Shown here piece by piece: positions 52,218 to 62,499 of a DNA stretch of 64,000 nt. Origin of the DNA: Adiantum capillus-veneris (lineage: Eukaryota; Streptophyta; Polypodiopsida; Polypodiales; Pteridaceae); assembly GCA_014529385.2 (NCBI GenBank), contig CM043955.1, forward strand, positions 151,500,140-151,564,139, written 5' to 3'. Every line of letters starts with the position of its first letter. Position 1 is the first letter of the stretch. A program made the position numbers and the translations under genes. The notes under the pieces are model-generated. The model was not told the origin of the DNA. It worked only from the letters and a program-made list of their open reading frames with translations, and made no database searches.

Positions 52218-52580
52218 GTCTCCATAGACTGCGATGCCTGCATGAAGCGGGTGAAGAAAGCCCTCAATGGAATATAAGGTATTGCTGCCTTCACTCATGG
52301 TGGGCTCCGTCGATCCAAAAGTACTGGTGAAATGTCTTCAGAAGATAGGGAAGAAGGTGGATCTTCAGGGCGGCAAGAGTCACTACATCCCCGACACAAT
52401 GACCATCTAGACAACCTCTAGTCATTCAACAGCAACTTCAAAGTTAGTAACAAGAGCAAGAACGGTCTAAAGGGCCAATTGCTGTCGTCAGATGTGTATG
52501 GAGATGAGGCAGCATCACCGCCGGAAGTTAACTCTCACATCTTTAGTGATGAGAATGCCAACTCTTGCCGAGTTATGTGA
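52218..52580 (+). pseudogene. Captured HIPP (HMA-domain isoprenylated protein) fragment
   Basis: After an AG acceptor-like TTTAG the frame reads VSIDCDACMKRVKKALNGI, the start of a heavy-metal-associated domain with the CxxC metal-binding pair, then a stop and frame change, then VGSVDPKVLVKCLQKIGKKV and GGKSHYIPDT, the end of the domain. The final frame ends SDENANSCRVM-stop at 52578-52580. CRVM is a CaaX box, as in heavy-metal-associated isoprenylated plant proteins, which bind metals and attach to membranes through a prenyl group. It sits in a CACTA element upstream of the transposase and lacks its own start, so it is a captured, broken copy. Intron loss or rearrangement inside the domain is possible. 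Confidence 0.85.
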
Positions 52581-52711
52581 AAAATTATGTGTTAAATCAG
52601 TTTTAAGGTTCTTATAATCCCTGTTAGTTTAGTTCTTTGTTTTTAATATAACATAATTTACGTTAGATTTAGATTTATGTTATATTAGATTAAACTTAGG
52701 TTTATTTAGGT

Positions 52712-52715
<4 letters not shown>

Positions 52716-52771
<56 letters not shown>

Positions 52772-52930
52772 GAAGAAGAGAGTTTTAACGTCGTAGGAAA
52801 CTATCCCAAAAGACGTTAAAGATTAGGTTAGATGTAGACTTACGTTAAATTAGATTTAGGTTTATTTTTAGTTAGATTTACGTTTATTTAGATTTACGCT
52901 TATTTACGTTAGATCGAGTCCACGCAAGAA
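52716..52930. repeat. (CA)n microsatellite and second direct-repeat copy
   Basis: CA tract to about 52771, then the AACGTCGTAGGAAACTATC block and the TTTAGGTTTATTT minisatellite again. The order matches the left copy. 52930-53210 holds nothing I can identify. Confidence 0.85.
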
Positions 52931-53207
52931 TTACTTACGGTTTAGGGTTTAGAGTTAGACGAACAGTGAAAAGATCTACTGTGAAAAGATGTTAAGATGC
53001 TGTGAAGTGCTACAAGCTAGAGAAGAGGCAAAGGGGTTTTGTCCACTACATGCAGTATCATGTAGACGTGGGTGTGTAGATTTCTTGTACCCACAAATAT
53101 AGTTATTGACCAATAAAGACGAGATTATAACCCGGTGGTTTTGATCTCCGTGCACCTCTAGACCGAGGTGTGCGGGGATTGGACATGACTAGAGAATGTG
53201 AGGTAAA

Positions 53208-53210
<3 letters not shown>

Positions 53211-53282
<72 letters not shown>
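53211..53282. repeat. (GA)n microsatellite
   Basis: About 35 uninterrupted GA units just upstream of the TNP2 start. Confidence 0.95.
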
Positions 53283-53284
<2 letters not shown>

Positions 53285-53346
53285 GACGAAGAATGCCAAT
53301 AGAATATTAAATTTGTTGTCCAGGTTATAAGATTTTTATCCTCATT

Positions 53347-55310
53347 ATGAGTAGTGACGAGGATGTGGGACCGTCCAACCGAAACACCTATCTCTCAACG
53401 AGGGTCTTATGTCCTTGTAATCAATGCAAGCATGCTGTGCGACGGACAAGACGTGTTTCTTTGCATCACGTTCGCGAATTTGGGGAGTTCAATCCATCTA
53501 TTATAGATCGACTTGTTGCCAATTATAACTCGTCGGACTCTGACGCTGGCCAACAAGCAGCAATCTTGCAACCCAATAGACGTATTCGCAGGCGCTTTGG
53601 TCAAGCAGCATATGTGAGGCCACAAGATGTAGCCTCTGACAGCTCGGGGGATGATCATGCAGAGCACATTCCCAACGAGGCAATGTTTGAGCCCGAGATT
53701 GATGAAATGATCGAGACGATCATGGATTCAGAAAGGCTTATCTATGATGATATGAAAAGTGAAGCCGATACGCCATTGTATAATGGAGCACGTACGTCTA
53801 GATTGAAAGCACTCCTGGTTCTTCTCAACATGCAGGCAAAGTTTGGATGGAGTGACACTAGCGTCACAACGCTTTTCAGGTGATCTATTACAATTAGTTT
53901 ACTTTAATAAAACTCTAAATGTATAATGATCTGATAGATTTTTACACGACTGTATCGTATTTTTATGTTGTGTAGATTGCTGAAAGAGCACATACTACCA
54001 GCTGACAATGTGATGCCAGATTCCCGAGATGAAGCAAGAAAGATTTTGCGAAACTTGGGGATGGATTACAATTCTATCCACGCTTGTCCTAATGACTGCA
54101 TTCTTTTCAGAGGGGAATACATAGACATGGAGAAGTGTCCGAAATGTGATTCCGAAAGATATCGAGTAGATCTCCACAGGACAAAAATTCCACAAAAGGT
54201 TTTGCGACATTTTCCTCTACTTCCTCGCATCAAGCATTTCTTCGAATGTAAGTCCATGGCCGCCCTAGCATCATGGCATGAGGAGAATAAATCTTTGGAT
54301 GGTGTGCTACGAATTCCTGCAGATTGCGCAGCCTGGAAACATATAGATGGAACATGGTCGGATTTTGCCAGGGAAGCTCAAAATTTGCGCTTAGGCCTAG
54401 CTATGGATGGCGTAAATCCATTTGGTCAAAGATCAACATCTTACAGTGTATGGCCCGTTGTCATCGTCAACTACAACATTCCCCCGTGGTTGACTACGAA
54501 GAAGGGGCACCTATGGCTAAGCTTGATTGTGCCAGGGCGATATAAAGTGGGGAATATGGATGTGTATCTTCGTCCACTATTGTAAGAGCTACAACAATTG
54601 TGGATTGGCATAGAGGTGGTGGATATGAGCCAACACACAGGACGACGGAATGCTTTGATCAAAGGCATTCTAATGTGGACCATGCATGCCTATCCCGGGC
54701 TAACAGAATGCTCAGGTGATCTATTGACACTCCTCACTTAGACATTGTGAATCTTGTTTTTTCCCATAGTTGATCTATTATCATGTGTATACATGCAGGG
54801 CTTCAAACAAGCGGATACAGAGCATGTGTCACATGTGGACCTAGACTGAATGCACGTAGGGCACCCTCACTGAAGAAGCAAATCTACGAAGGTCATCAGG
54901 CGTATCTTCCAGAGAATCATGTGTTGCGCGACGGCTTTTTGGGAAGAGAGCCACCAAGGATGTCTGCACAAGCATGGTTAGAGCAGAAGGAGATGTGCGA
55001 TGACGGATTGCCTCCAGGGATGAAGAGACTATCTCTATGGTACGAGTTACCATACTGGCCTCGACTCATCATCAATCACTTGCTCGATCCAATGCACATA
55101 TTCAAGAATGTGGGTAATCTACTATGGGACCATCTGACCGGCAAGAAAGATACTTTGGGAGCCAGAGTTGACCTTAGAAATGTGGAGACGGGGAAAACGA
55201 CCACCGATGCACTATCTAGCGGTTCTAGAGAGCCTACCAACCTTCATGAGCTTAAGATGGTTGCACAACCAATTGAAAAGCGCACAACAATGCGGTGACG
55301 AAGTGACTGA
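53347..55310 (+). pseudogene. CACTA TNP2 transposase (TNPD), N-terminal and catalytic part
   Basis: The enzyme that would excise and insert the element. Exon 1 is 53347-53879 (TTTTCAG|GTGATC), exon 2 is 53978-54715, exon 3 starts at 54799; phases agree. Exon 1 has CPCNQCKHAVRRTRRVSLHH, a transposase-associated zinc-like motif. Exon 2 has RLLKEHILPADNVMP, ECKSMAALASWHEENKS, GLAMDGVNPFGQRSTSYSVW and PVVIVNYNIPPWLTTKKGH, the TNP2 core, with one TAA at 54583-54585 (YLRPLL*ELQQLW). Exon 3 has YRACVTCGPRLNARR and LLDPMHIFKNVGNLLWDHL. The single stop is the main lesion. Confidence 0.92.
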
Positions 55311-55429
55311 GGAAGAGTGGGAGTACTCTCGGGGTTGCGCGACCAAGGTAAGTTTGCAATGTACGACTAGCAAGTGACTTTATTTATAAACGTTTGAACG
55401 GCCACTCATAATCTTTGTTCGTTGTAGTA

Positions 55430-56180
55430 TAGGTCATACACAGCAGCATGGTGTAAAGGTCGACATTTTAGGGTGGAACGAATCGGCAAAAAGCGTTTTA
55501 CTCAAGATTGTGGAATCATGGCAAAATTTGAACAGTCTAGTTGACGACGTTCCTCTGATGCAGATCGTGTGGTGGCGGAACTCACTTACTTCAGCACGCT
55601 GCAAGAGATTTTGAGGATCGATTACAGAGGATTTTTTGTCGACTTGTTCGACGTGCAATGGTTCAAGATAATCATGGAGGGTCGCAACGCTACTGTGCGT
55701 AGAGGAGAGTCTGGTTTTCTTGAGGTGGATTCTACTAATAAATGGACTGACCTAAGAGACACTTTCGTACTACCCGAGCATTGTGAACAAGTAAGTATGT
55801 AAATAGTTAACATCCCCCTTTTACAAGTTATGTGCTTGAAAGATCTCATGTAAGTTATGTGGCTCTGACAGGTAATATTTCATCCTACAAAGTCTACATC
55901 AAACTGGTGGTACGTCATAGAGGTAGCCCCTCGTAGTGCAAGGACGTATGAAGGCTACCATGTGCCAATCACAACGGCATCAATGGAGGAGATCAGAGAA
56001 GATGCTCAATCAGAAGCCGCTGCGGTGGTGCCAGACGAGCATCAAGATGCTACTACTCTATATGGGGTGCATGCAGAGGAGCTACAAAATGAAACAGAGG
56101 ATATGTGTTTAAACGGAGAGCTCTATATAGATATAGGAAGTTATGCCGAGTTATGCGAGGATGAGAGAGAGATCTCTTAA
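55430..56180 (+). pseudogene. CACTA TNP2 gene, DUF4216-containing C-terminal part
   Basis: Exonic segments with TAAWCKGRHFRVERIGKKRF, TQDCGIMAKFEQSS, a stop, VVAELTYFSTLQEILRIDYR and FFVDLFDVQWFKIIMEGRNA correspond to the DUF4216 region usually found at the C-terminus of CACTA TNP2 proteins. A GT-AG intron (about 55791-55872) is followed by FHPTKSTSNWWYVIEVAPRS and an acidic C-terminus ending at 56180. The role of DUF4216 is not known. Confidence 0.8.
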
Positions 56181-56449
56181 AGCCACAAATATTGTATTTG
56201 AACAATTTTGCTCCGTGTTGTAAAAGCTCTGGCTCTCTAAGTACCTTCCATGGTGTATAACGCTCTTTTCTACTCGCGCTCACATCTTTTGATTGAAAAT
56301 TCTGAGTTTTCGACTTGCCTCTTCTATCACTCAATTCCATGCGTCATTGTATTTATATGCGTCATTACGTCATTGTATTTAATGGTCTTTGCGTCATTGT
56401 CTACTCTATTCATTCAATATTAAGTTTAAATATTCGTGTGTTTAATGCA

Positions 56450-57790
56450 GGTATAGATGATGAGGAGTTTCTTTCTTCTTTGTCACCGCAGCAGAGACAG
56501 TGGTACGTGGAGCGTCATCGCTCTGGCGCATCATCGCGCGTTCCTACTCCATCCGCATCTCCCTCTCTTTCGGAGCATTCGGCGCGCTCCGAAGCTTCGG
56601 CGTCGACGAGACGAGCTTCACACTCGTCTAGACACCGACGCTCTAGTGGTGGCGGTGGCGGTTGTTGTGGGGATTCCGCCACCGATGCCTCCACACCGCC
56701 TCGTGTTCGACGAGGCTCTTTACCCTCCCCTTCTTTGCCCGCCCCCACACCAGCCACAGCATCGCCATCTACGCCAGGTTTTGCACGGCTGACTGTTCCT
56801 AGAAGCTACACACCTCTACCTACTCCGCCAGGAGCCACCCCACTCGACACTCCTCGCTTCGGGGCCCAGACGCCGGTGGAGACACCTGACGTCCGTACCC
56901 CCATCGACACGCCGCTAGAGACCCCTGCCGGGACACCCAGGTTCACGCGTCACCGGCCAGAGGGCTTGTGTTACTCCATCGACTTCAGCGGCGGCATCAT
57001 CATGGATGATGATGGCAAGAAGGTGATCTCGCGCATGCGTGGTCTTTGCTCTGTTTAGACACTACATACTAAACAAATGGAGTGAAGTACCAAGTGATTT
57101 AAAAAACAGAGTCATCAGCATACTTCATGATGAGTTTCCCGTTCCAACACGGGATCAGCGCTTCAATGAAGACCTGATGAAGATTCGAATTCGCGAATAC
57201 TGCAAACACAAGCGTTCCGAAGTGCAAAAAGAAATCAAGAATGGCTGGAACAGGCCAGATTGGCTGGCCAAAGAAGATTGGAAGAATGCGAAGAAAGCAA
57301 CGCGCGAGAATCCCGACAAGTGGAAGCAACAAAAGGATGCAGCCAGAGCGCGAGTAGAGGCAGGGAGCTCGCACCACTTGGGGAGCGGTGGATGGGCATC
57401 ATTTGAGGCCGACTTTGTAAGTGTTTTCGCATTGCTCTTTATGTTCGATAGTTTAGGGTTTATGAGTTTTTTAATTCTAACATAATGAAATCTTTGTATG
57501 TTTTGACAGTGGTCGATGACAGGACGTGATCCCACACCGTACGAGTGCGAGTACGCAGGCAGGAAGGGCTTAAACGCCCTGATGGACATTCTCAGTTCTC
57601 GCGGCGGCATGGTTAGTATTAGGGTTTACTCTTTTCTATTTTTTGTATTGTTTTATAAATGTCGTTATATGTTTATACTTACTGAAAGCTGTCTTCTTGT
57701 CTTTTTTTGCAGAATCCGACAGATACGCCGCTTGGACGCGATGAGACGTCTGACTAGACGACGTCAGTTTAGCCATAGCAAGATAGCATT
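56450..57790 (+). pseudogene. CACTA TNPA-like protein (Transposase_24 type)
   Basis: The N-terminal part (56457-57058) is Ser/Thr/Pro/Arg-rich low complexity with many TP dipeptides, e.g. TPRFGAQTPVETPDVRTP. After a frame change near 57045 the sequence reads LNKWSEVPSDLKNRVISILH, RFNEDLMKIRIREYCKHKRS and WNRPDWLAKEDWKNAKKATR, the plant transposase (Ptta/En/Spm, Transposase_24) pattern. Exons 57509-57611 and about 57713-57757 continue it (SMTGRDPTPYECEYAGRKGL). In En/Spm the TNPA-type protein binds subterminal repeats and brings the ends together. 57800-58115 has no gene I can see. Confidence 0.85.
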
Positions 57791-58114
57791 AGTTTAGGGT
57801 TTCTCATAGCTTATGTATCATGAGACGGATTTTATACGTCTTTTTGAACCATGTATATTATTACATTTGTCACCGCAGTTCCTTTTGCCAATCAATTCTT
57901 TATGCCTATGATGTTGTACAATTGTCATTATTACATTTGCCAATCAATTCATTTTGCCTGTGATGTGTACAATTGTCAATTTTGCAAACAATGCGTCTTG
58001 TGGGTGACTATTTTGGGTCTATTATCTACCCTTGCACTTTTTTTTAAAAGTGAATCAAGTACAATATGGTTGATGGGTGGCAGGGCATTCAATGCCCTAC
58101 CACCAAAAAAAAAT

Positions 58115-58367
58115 TCTCTCGGGCGTCGCTATAACCGTCGCTATTTATGGCTCTGTAGCGTCGCTATGAGCGTCGCTATAGTCTTCTGTGTAAACGTCGC
58201 TATATGAGTCGCTATGAGCGTCGCTATGACCGTCGCTATATAGCGACGCTCATAGCGACTCATATAGCGACGCTCGTAGCGACGGTTTTAGCGACGCCGG
58301 GGGTTATAAAAACCCAGTGTATTTCTGTCGCTACGAGCGTCACAAGAGCACACAACCTCTTGTAGTG
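58115..58367. repeat. CACTA right terminus: subterminal repeats and TIR
   Basis: At least ten GTCGCTAT(G)A(G)CGTCGC units, with an inverted arrangement centred near 58245 (GTCGCTATATAGCGAC), then CCTCTTGTAGTG. It pairs in kind with the left terminus. Confidence 0.9.
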
Positions 58368-58370
58368 TCA

Positions 58371-59377
58371 GCAACATAGTCTCCTTTAACAGAAGACTCA
58401 ACAATGGCTGCATTTGTAGTGGAACCAGCATTTGTAGTGGAACCACCCTCTTTCTTCTTAGCCTCTTTGGCCTTCAACTTAGGACACGACTTGATCAAGT
58501 GATCATTGGCTTTACAATAATGGCAACGCATCTTCTTTTTTCCCTTATCACCAGAATTTCCAGACGAATTGCTGCCAGCAGAAGCATTAGGAACAGAATT
58601 TTTTCCACTCGTAGCAGAACCATAAGAAGTGGTTGCATTGCTGTTACCACCCTTTCTTTGAGAAGCAATAAAAGCATGTTCAACTGCACGCTGTCTAGTC
58701 CTGTTTTTTTTGGAAAGTGACTCTTGCAACAGCAATGTGCATAATGCATCAAACTTGACAACTTCTGGATTTCCTTGGGTCATAAGTCTCCAAGTACTAG
58801 CAAAAGTCTGGTAAGAATCTGGTAAGGCATCAAGAACAGTTTGCACAAGGGAACTGTCTGAAATAACTTCACCTGCAGAAATAAGTTGCTCATTGATATC
58901 CTTGACACTAGCAAGGAAAGTGTCCATATCATCTTCCTCATGCATAATCTTCGAATCCAGCTCTTTACGCAGCAAAGAAATTTTAGCCTCATTGTGGCTT
59001 GCATAAAGACCTGCTAGAATATCCCAAGCATGTTTTGCAGATTTTGCTGAACGGATGTCAGGAACAATGGTGCGCTTCACAGACAACGCAATCAATGCAT
59101 GAGCCTGCGCATCCTTAACATCCCAACGAGCTTGTTCTGCCGTAGGCAAAACAACTCTAACAGCTGCAATCCTTGCAGGAAGACCTGCAACATCCTCAAC
59201 ATTGCCTACATCCTCAAAACGAGGACGTACATCAATGCCCTGCACAATGTTCCAGATACCCTTTGAAACAAGAACATGTTGCATCATATAAGCCCACATA
59301 GGGTAGTTATCCCCATCCAACCTGTCCTCAGTAGCAAACATCTTGAACAAATCTGTGTTGTTGTTGTTGTCAACCAT
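58371..59377 (-). pseudogene. Copia D: gag, truncated by the CACTA insertion
   Basis: ATG at 59377 (MVDNNNNTDLFKMFATEDRL) is preferred to 59437, which only extends the frame into leader sequence. The copia UBN2-type gag body has DGDNYPMWAYMMQHVLVSKG, WDVKDAQAHALIALSVKRTI and NEAKISLLRKELDSKIMHEE. The zinc knuckle CHYCKANDHLIKSC lies near 58490-58530. The frame is open for about 330 codons right up to the CACTA TSD (58368-58370) and would have continued into the protease at 51137. Confidence 0.92.
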
Positions 59378-59725
59378 GGTAAATGCTGCACCTGATGTGA
59401 AAACTGCCCGAAAATAGGAGAAACGGAGCGGGAACAACCTGCGCTATATAGAACAAACCGTAGAAGACTATAAGGCACCTGTTATGCAGAAAACGGCACT
59501 GATAGAAATTCTGCCCAAAATGACGAAATAGCATGTGCAGTACTGCCTGTAGTGGAAACGGAGGCCGAAATGAGTCCAAATCAAAATTTTGATCAGACCA
59601 AGCTCTATGAGCTCTCCCAAAATATTTGTCGACCTGCGAACGCTTGCCAAAGCTCACTGAAATCGAATAAAGTGAGCAGGAGTGTGCTGGAGCAGCTAGC
59701 GACTAAGCTCGGGAGGACGTGACCT

Positions 59726-59737
59726 GCTCTGATACCA
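59726..59737 (-). other. Primer-binding site of copia D
   Basis: The plus strand GCTCTGATACCA, complement of the initiator tRNA-Met site TGGTATCAGAGC, lies two bases before the right LTR. The leader 59378-59725 has no gene. Confidence 0.92.
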
Positions 59738-59739
59738 AT

Positions 59740-59966
59740 TGTTGGAATTAGGGTTGCAGAGAAACACGCACAGCTTGGAGAAGATGAAGGAAGCTCAAGG
59801 CACACAATAGAGAGTGTGTTACTTAGTGTGCAATGGAAATATAGATAACCCTAGAGTGATGGGCGTATATACAATGCACGGGGGAAAAAACCTCCTAAAG
59901 AGGGAAAAAATACCCCGGCGGTCCTAGTGTGTTCACACACATCACTACCACATGTATATGGTAACA
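59740..59966 (-). repeat. 5' LTR of copia D
   Basis: Starts TGTTGGAATTAGGG, ends GGTAACA, 227 bp. About 11 differences from the mate at 47558-47784. Confidence 0.95.
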
Positions 59967-59971
59967 ACTTT

Positions 59972-60830
59972 TACTCCTTGTAAGCAGTTAAAGTGCTTCA
60001 AACTATAGATTGGTTCCTTGAAAGCACTTTGAAGTATTTTCTAAGCACCATTCAATATTGTGGAGCACTTCAAAGCAATTACTTCACTCAATCCTGTCCA
60101 CTTGGTCAAAACTTTATAACCACCTAGTAAATAGTATAGAGCTATGTCAAAGCAGTTCAAAGTACATTCCAGAACCCTTTCAACACTTTCAAGCACTTTC
60201 TCACCACATGTTAATCACTTTCAAGCATATTGTAGGCACCATTGAGTATTTTAGAGCACTTTCTAACCACCTATTAAGCAACATTGAGCACTTAAAAGCA
60301 CTTTCTTACCACCTAGTCACCACTATGTGCTCCTTGTAAGGATTTTAAGTGCTTCAAAGTATTGATTGCTTCCTGAAATAACTTTGAAGTACTTTATAAG
60401 CCCATTACTCCTTCAAAGCAGTCTCTTCACTCAATCCTTACCACTTGGTCAAAACTTCATAAGCACCTAGTAAGCAGTATATAGCTATATCAAAGCACTT
60501 CAAAGTACTTTGAAGGACCCTTTCAGCACTTTGAAACACTTTCTTACCACCTATCAAGCATTTTCAAGCATATTGTAGGCACCATTGAGCACTTCAAAGC
60601 ACTTTCAGGTGCTTTTAAGGAATTTGTAAGCACTTTCTAAGCTTTTTCTAACCACTTGGTCAACACTTTCTACTCCAAGTAAGCAGTTTAGACCTATCTC
60701 AAAGCACTTCATAGCATGAAGCACTTCTAGTCTGAAGTCTAACCACTTGGGTCAGCACATTCTACTTATCTATTGAGAAATTTGAATTGATCACAAATCA
60801 CTTCTAGGATCTTTTAGCAACAAGCTTACC
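59972..60830. repeat. CACTTTCTAACCACCTA-type repeat array (right half)
   Basis: Continues the array at 46500-47552 across copia D, with the same units (CACTTTCTTACCACCTAG, GCACTTCAAAGCACTTT, GTAGGCACCATTGAGCA). Confidence 0.8.
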
Positions 60831-61940
60831 TAGAAGGAGTCCAAATCTTCTTTAAGCCACCCCGAATCAGTAGTGGCACCTGCCTTGGACAACATCTTAG
60901 TGATAGCTATGATCTCTACCTCTTTGCGGTCTACCTCCTGTGGATCTGAATCGGGTGATGTCTTGAGAACCTTCAGGTCCTTGTTTAGTTGGTCCAATTC
61001 CATGTAGAAGTCACTGTAAGTAGAAAAATACCCTTCATTTCTAAGCCACAGGTCCCTCTTTTCCTGCAGCTGCACTTTCACCTTGCCAAGCAGTATTTTT
61101 TGCTCATTCTCCTGGCCATTAAGTCCCTCCACCATGCTAAGCACCAGTTGAATATACATTGGCATCTCTAATGCCTAAAATGGTTGCAACTTGCTTGTCA
61201 ACATTGTCAATATTGATGATAAGGCACCATCACAGATAGATGCTTCTATTTGAATGACACCTCTCAAGCCATAATTGGTGTGGACTTTGTTGATCTTCCG
61301 CTCCAAACTCCCTTTTTGCATCTTGCAATTTTCAAGGACACTGCCACCAAACCTTGGCCATGCAATTCAATGTCCAGTCGGATCACTCGCTACTGCTGGA
61401 CACCTCTCATACACAAAACCCCGTGCAAATTTTTCTAGCAGCTCACCATTGGATGGGGTTGCTTGATATACCTTCTTGTACAAAAGCCGACACTCGTCAA
61501 TGAACTCATCCCTCACATGGTTGAGAAATAGATTTGTGCTTTTCTTGTGCATGCACTTAAAGGCACTCAACCACTCCTCGTTGGGGATATCTTTATCTGT
61601 GAGCTCTTTAGGTAGCTTCCCCTCTAGGCTGATCCCATACTCCTGATGTAGTTCCTCGATCGAGAAGCAAAATCTTGTTAGCTGCGGGTACTCCAATGCT
61701 GCAAGCACCAAAAAATAGAGCTTGTTGAAAGCCCAGCTTTGCAAACACTGAAGCAATGGAAAAAAAAACAATGCAAAACATTCACATGCATAAATTTCAA
61801 TGACTTTGTTGACAACTTTGAGCTAGATGCAACACATTCCAGAGTGCCAAGCACATCCTTTACCTCCACTTTTTCTTTGCGTCGCTTGCTTATTAGTTTG
61901 AGGGATTTGATCTTGAAGTTCAAGTTCAGACATTGTGCCC
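60830..61940 (-). pseudogene. Gene 2, 5' part (unidentified)
   Basis: Minus strand. A likely start near 61935 (MSELELQDQIPQTN) is followed by a donor GGAG|GTAAAGG and an acceptor TTGCTTCAG. The next exon (about 61755-61367) reads SWAFNKLYFLVLAALEYPQL, EELHQEYGISLEGKLPKEL and LFLNHVRDEFIDECRLLYKK. A further segment (61165-60830) is charged and probably coiled coil: NEQKILLGKVKVQLQEKRDL, DFYMELDQLNKDLKVLKTSP. Then the CACTT array begins. I recognise no domain. The orientation and the repeat-filled continuation suggest that it joins 46443-44575. About 61170-61366 holds broken sequence. Upstream, 61940-62335 has no gene I can see. Confidence 0.45.
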
Positions 61941-62335
61941 TTCCCGGTCTTGCCTCAGCAATTCAAAATTGTTTATGAGCACGGCTGGTGACCTCTGTTT
62001 GCGGAAAGGATGCATGTCTTATGAGCACAAGAAGAAAGACTAATGAATGCATACATCTCCAAGTGCTACAATAATCATGATGCATGCAAAGCTTCAATTC
62101 AAAAGCAACAGGAAAAATGGCACATGCAGACATGGAAACCTCATCAGTTCAAAACAGCAGTAGGGTTTACCTTCTTAGTCTAGCAAAGCAGAGGCGAGAG
62201 TGAATGAGACGAGCGTTTGAGTTTTGAAGCTTAGGGAGATCACCTGGCACGTGGGAAGAATCTGTCAAAAGTAGACGTCGTCCTATGACAAGTCACATCA
62301 CACATATCTTGAAATGATGACTGAGCTGCCCCTCC

Positions 62336-62400
62336 CTACAACCATTGGTTGCTTCCAACTACTAAGGGCATTAACATTTCAAAATTCCCCTTTTCTTTTT
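62336..62400. repeat. Terminus-like sequence resembling the right TIR of the 10.3-kb transposon
   Basis: CAACCATTGGTTG followed about 30 bp later by TTCAAAATTCCCCT matches, in order and spacing, CAACCATTGGTTG ... CTCAAAATTCCCCT at 42983-43050. The bases between differ. It may be the end of a related, older element that contains gene 2. Confidence 0.45.
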
Positions 62401-62499
62401 TGAATTTATCACAAATTCCTTTCCAAAGTAGTCTCTTGGTGGTACCCCAAAATTGAAATAGTGGTACCACCAATACATACTTAGACCCCAATCCCATAG

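Larger units (their letters stand above)
51141..58367 (+). mobile_element. CACTA (En/Spm) DNA transposon with captured HIPP fragment (TSD TCA)
   Basis: Starts CACTACAAGAGG and ends CCTCTTGTAGTG, with the 3-bp direct repeat TCA at 51138-51140 and 58368-58370: the CACTA signature. Subterminal regions are packed with AGCGACGCTC units in both orientations. It encodes a TNP2/DUF4216 transposase (53347-56180), a Transposase_24-type TNPA (56450-57790) and a captured host-gene fragment (52218-52580). It is 7227 bp long. The only clear lesions are one TAA in TNP2 and a frame break in TNPA, so it may be fairly young. Confidence 0.95.
47558..59966 (-). mobile_element. Ty1/copia retrotransposon D, split by a CACTA element (TSD ACTTT)
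   Basis: LTRs at 47558-47784 and 59740-59966 are both 227 bp and differ at about 11 positions by eye. They are flanked by ACTTT at 47553-47557 and 59967-59971. The primer site is beside the right LTR, so the element points left. The internal order (minus) is gag, protease, integrase, RT, RNase H. The CACTA element 51141-58367 lies between gag and protease. Without it the element is about 5.2 kb. The coding region is comparatively intact. Confidence 0.95.

Noticed and set aside
52218-52580. HIPP fragment as a functional host gene
   Set aside because: It lacks a start, has a stop and a frame change inside the HMA domain and lies within CACTA termini.
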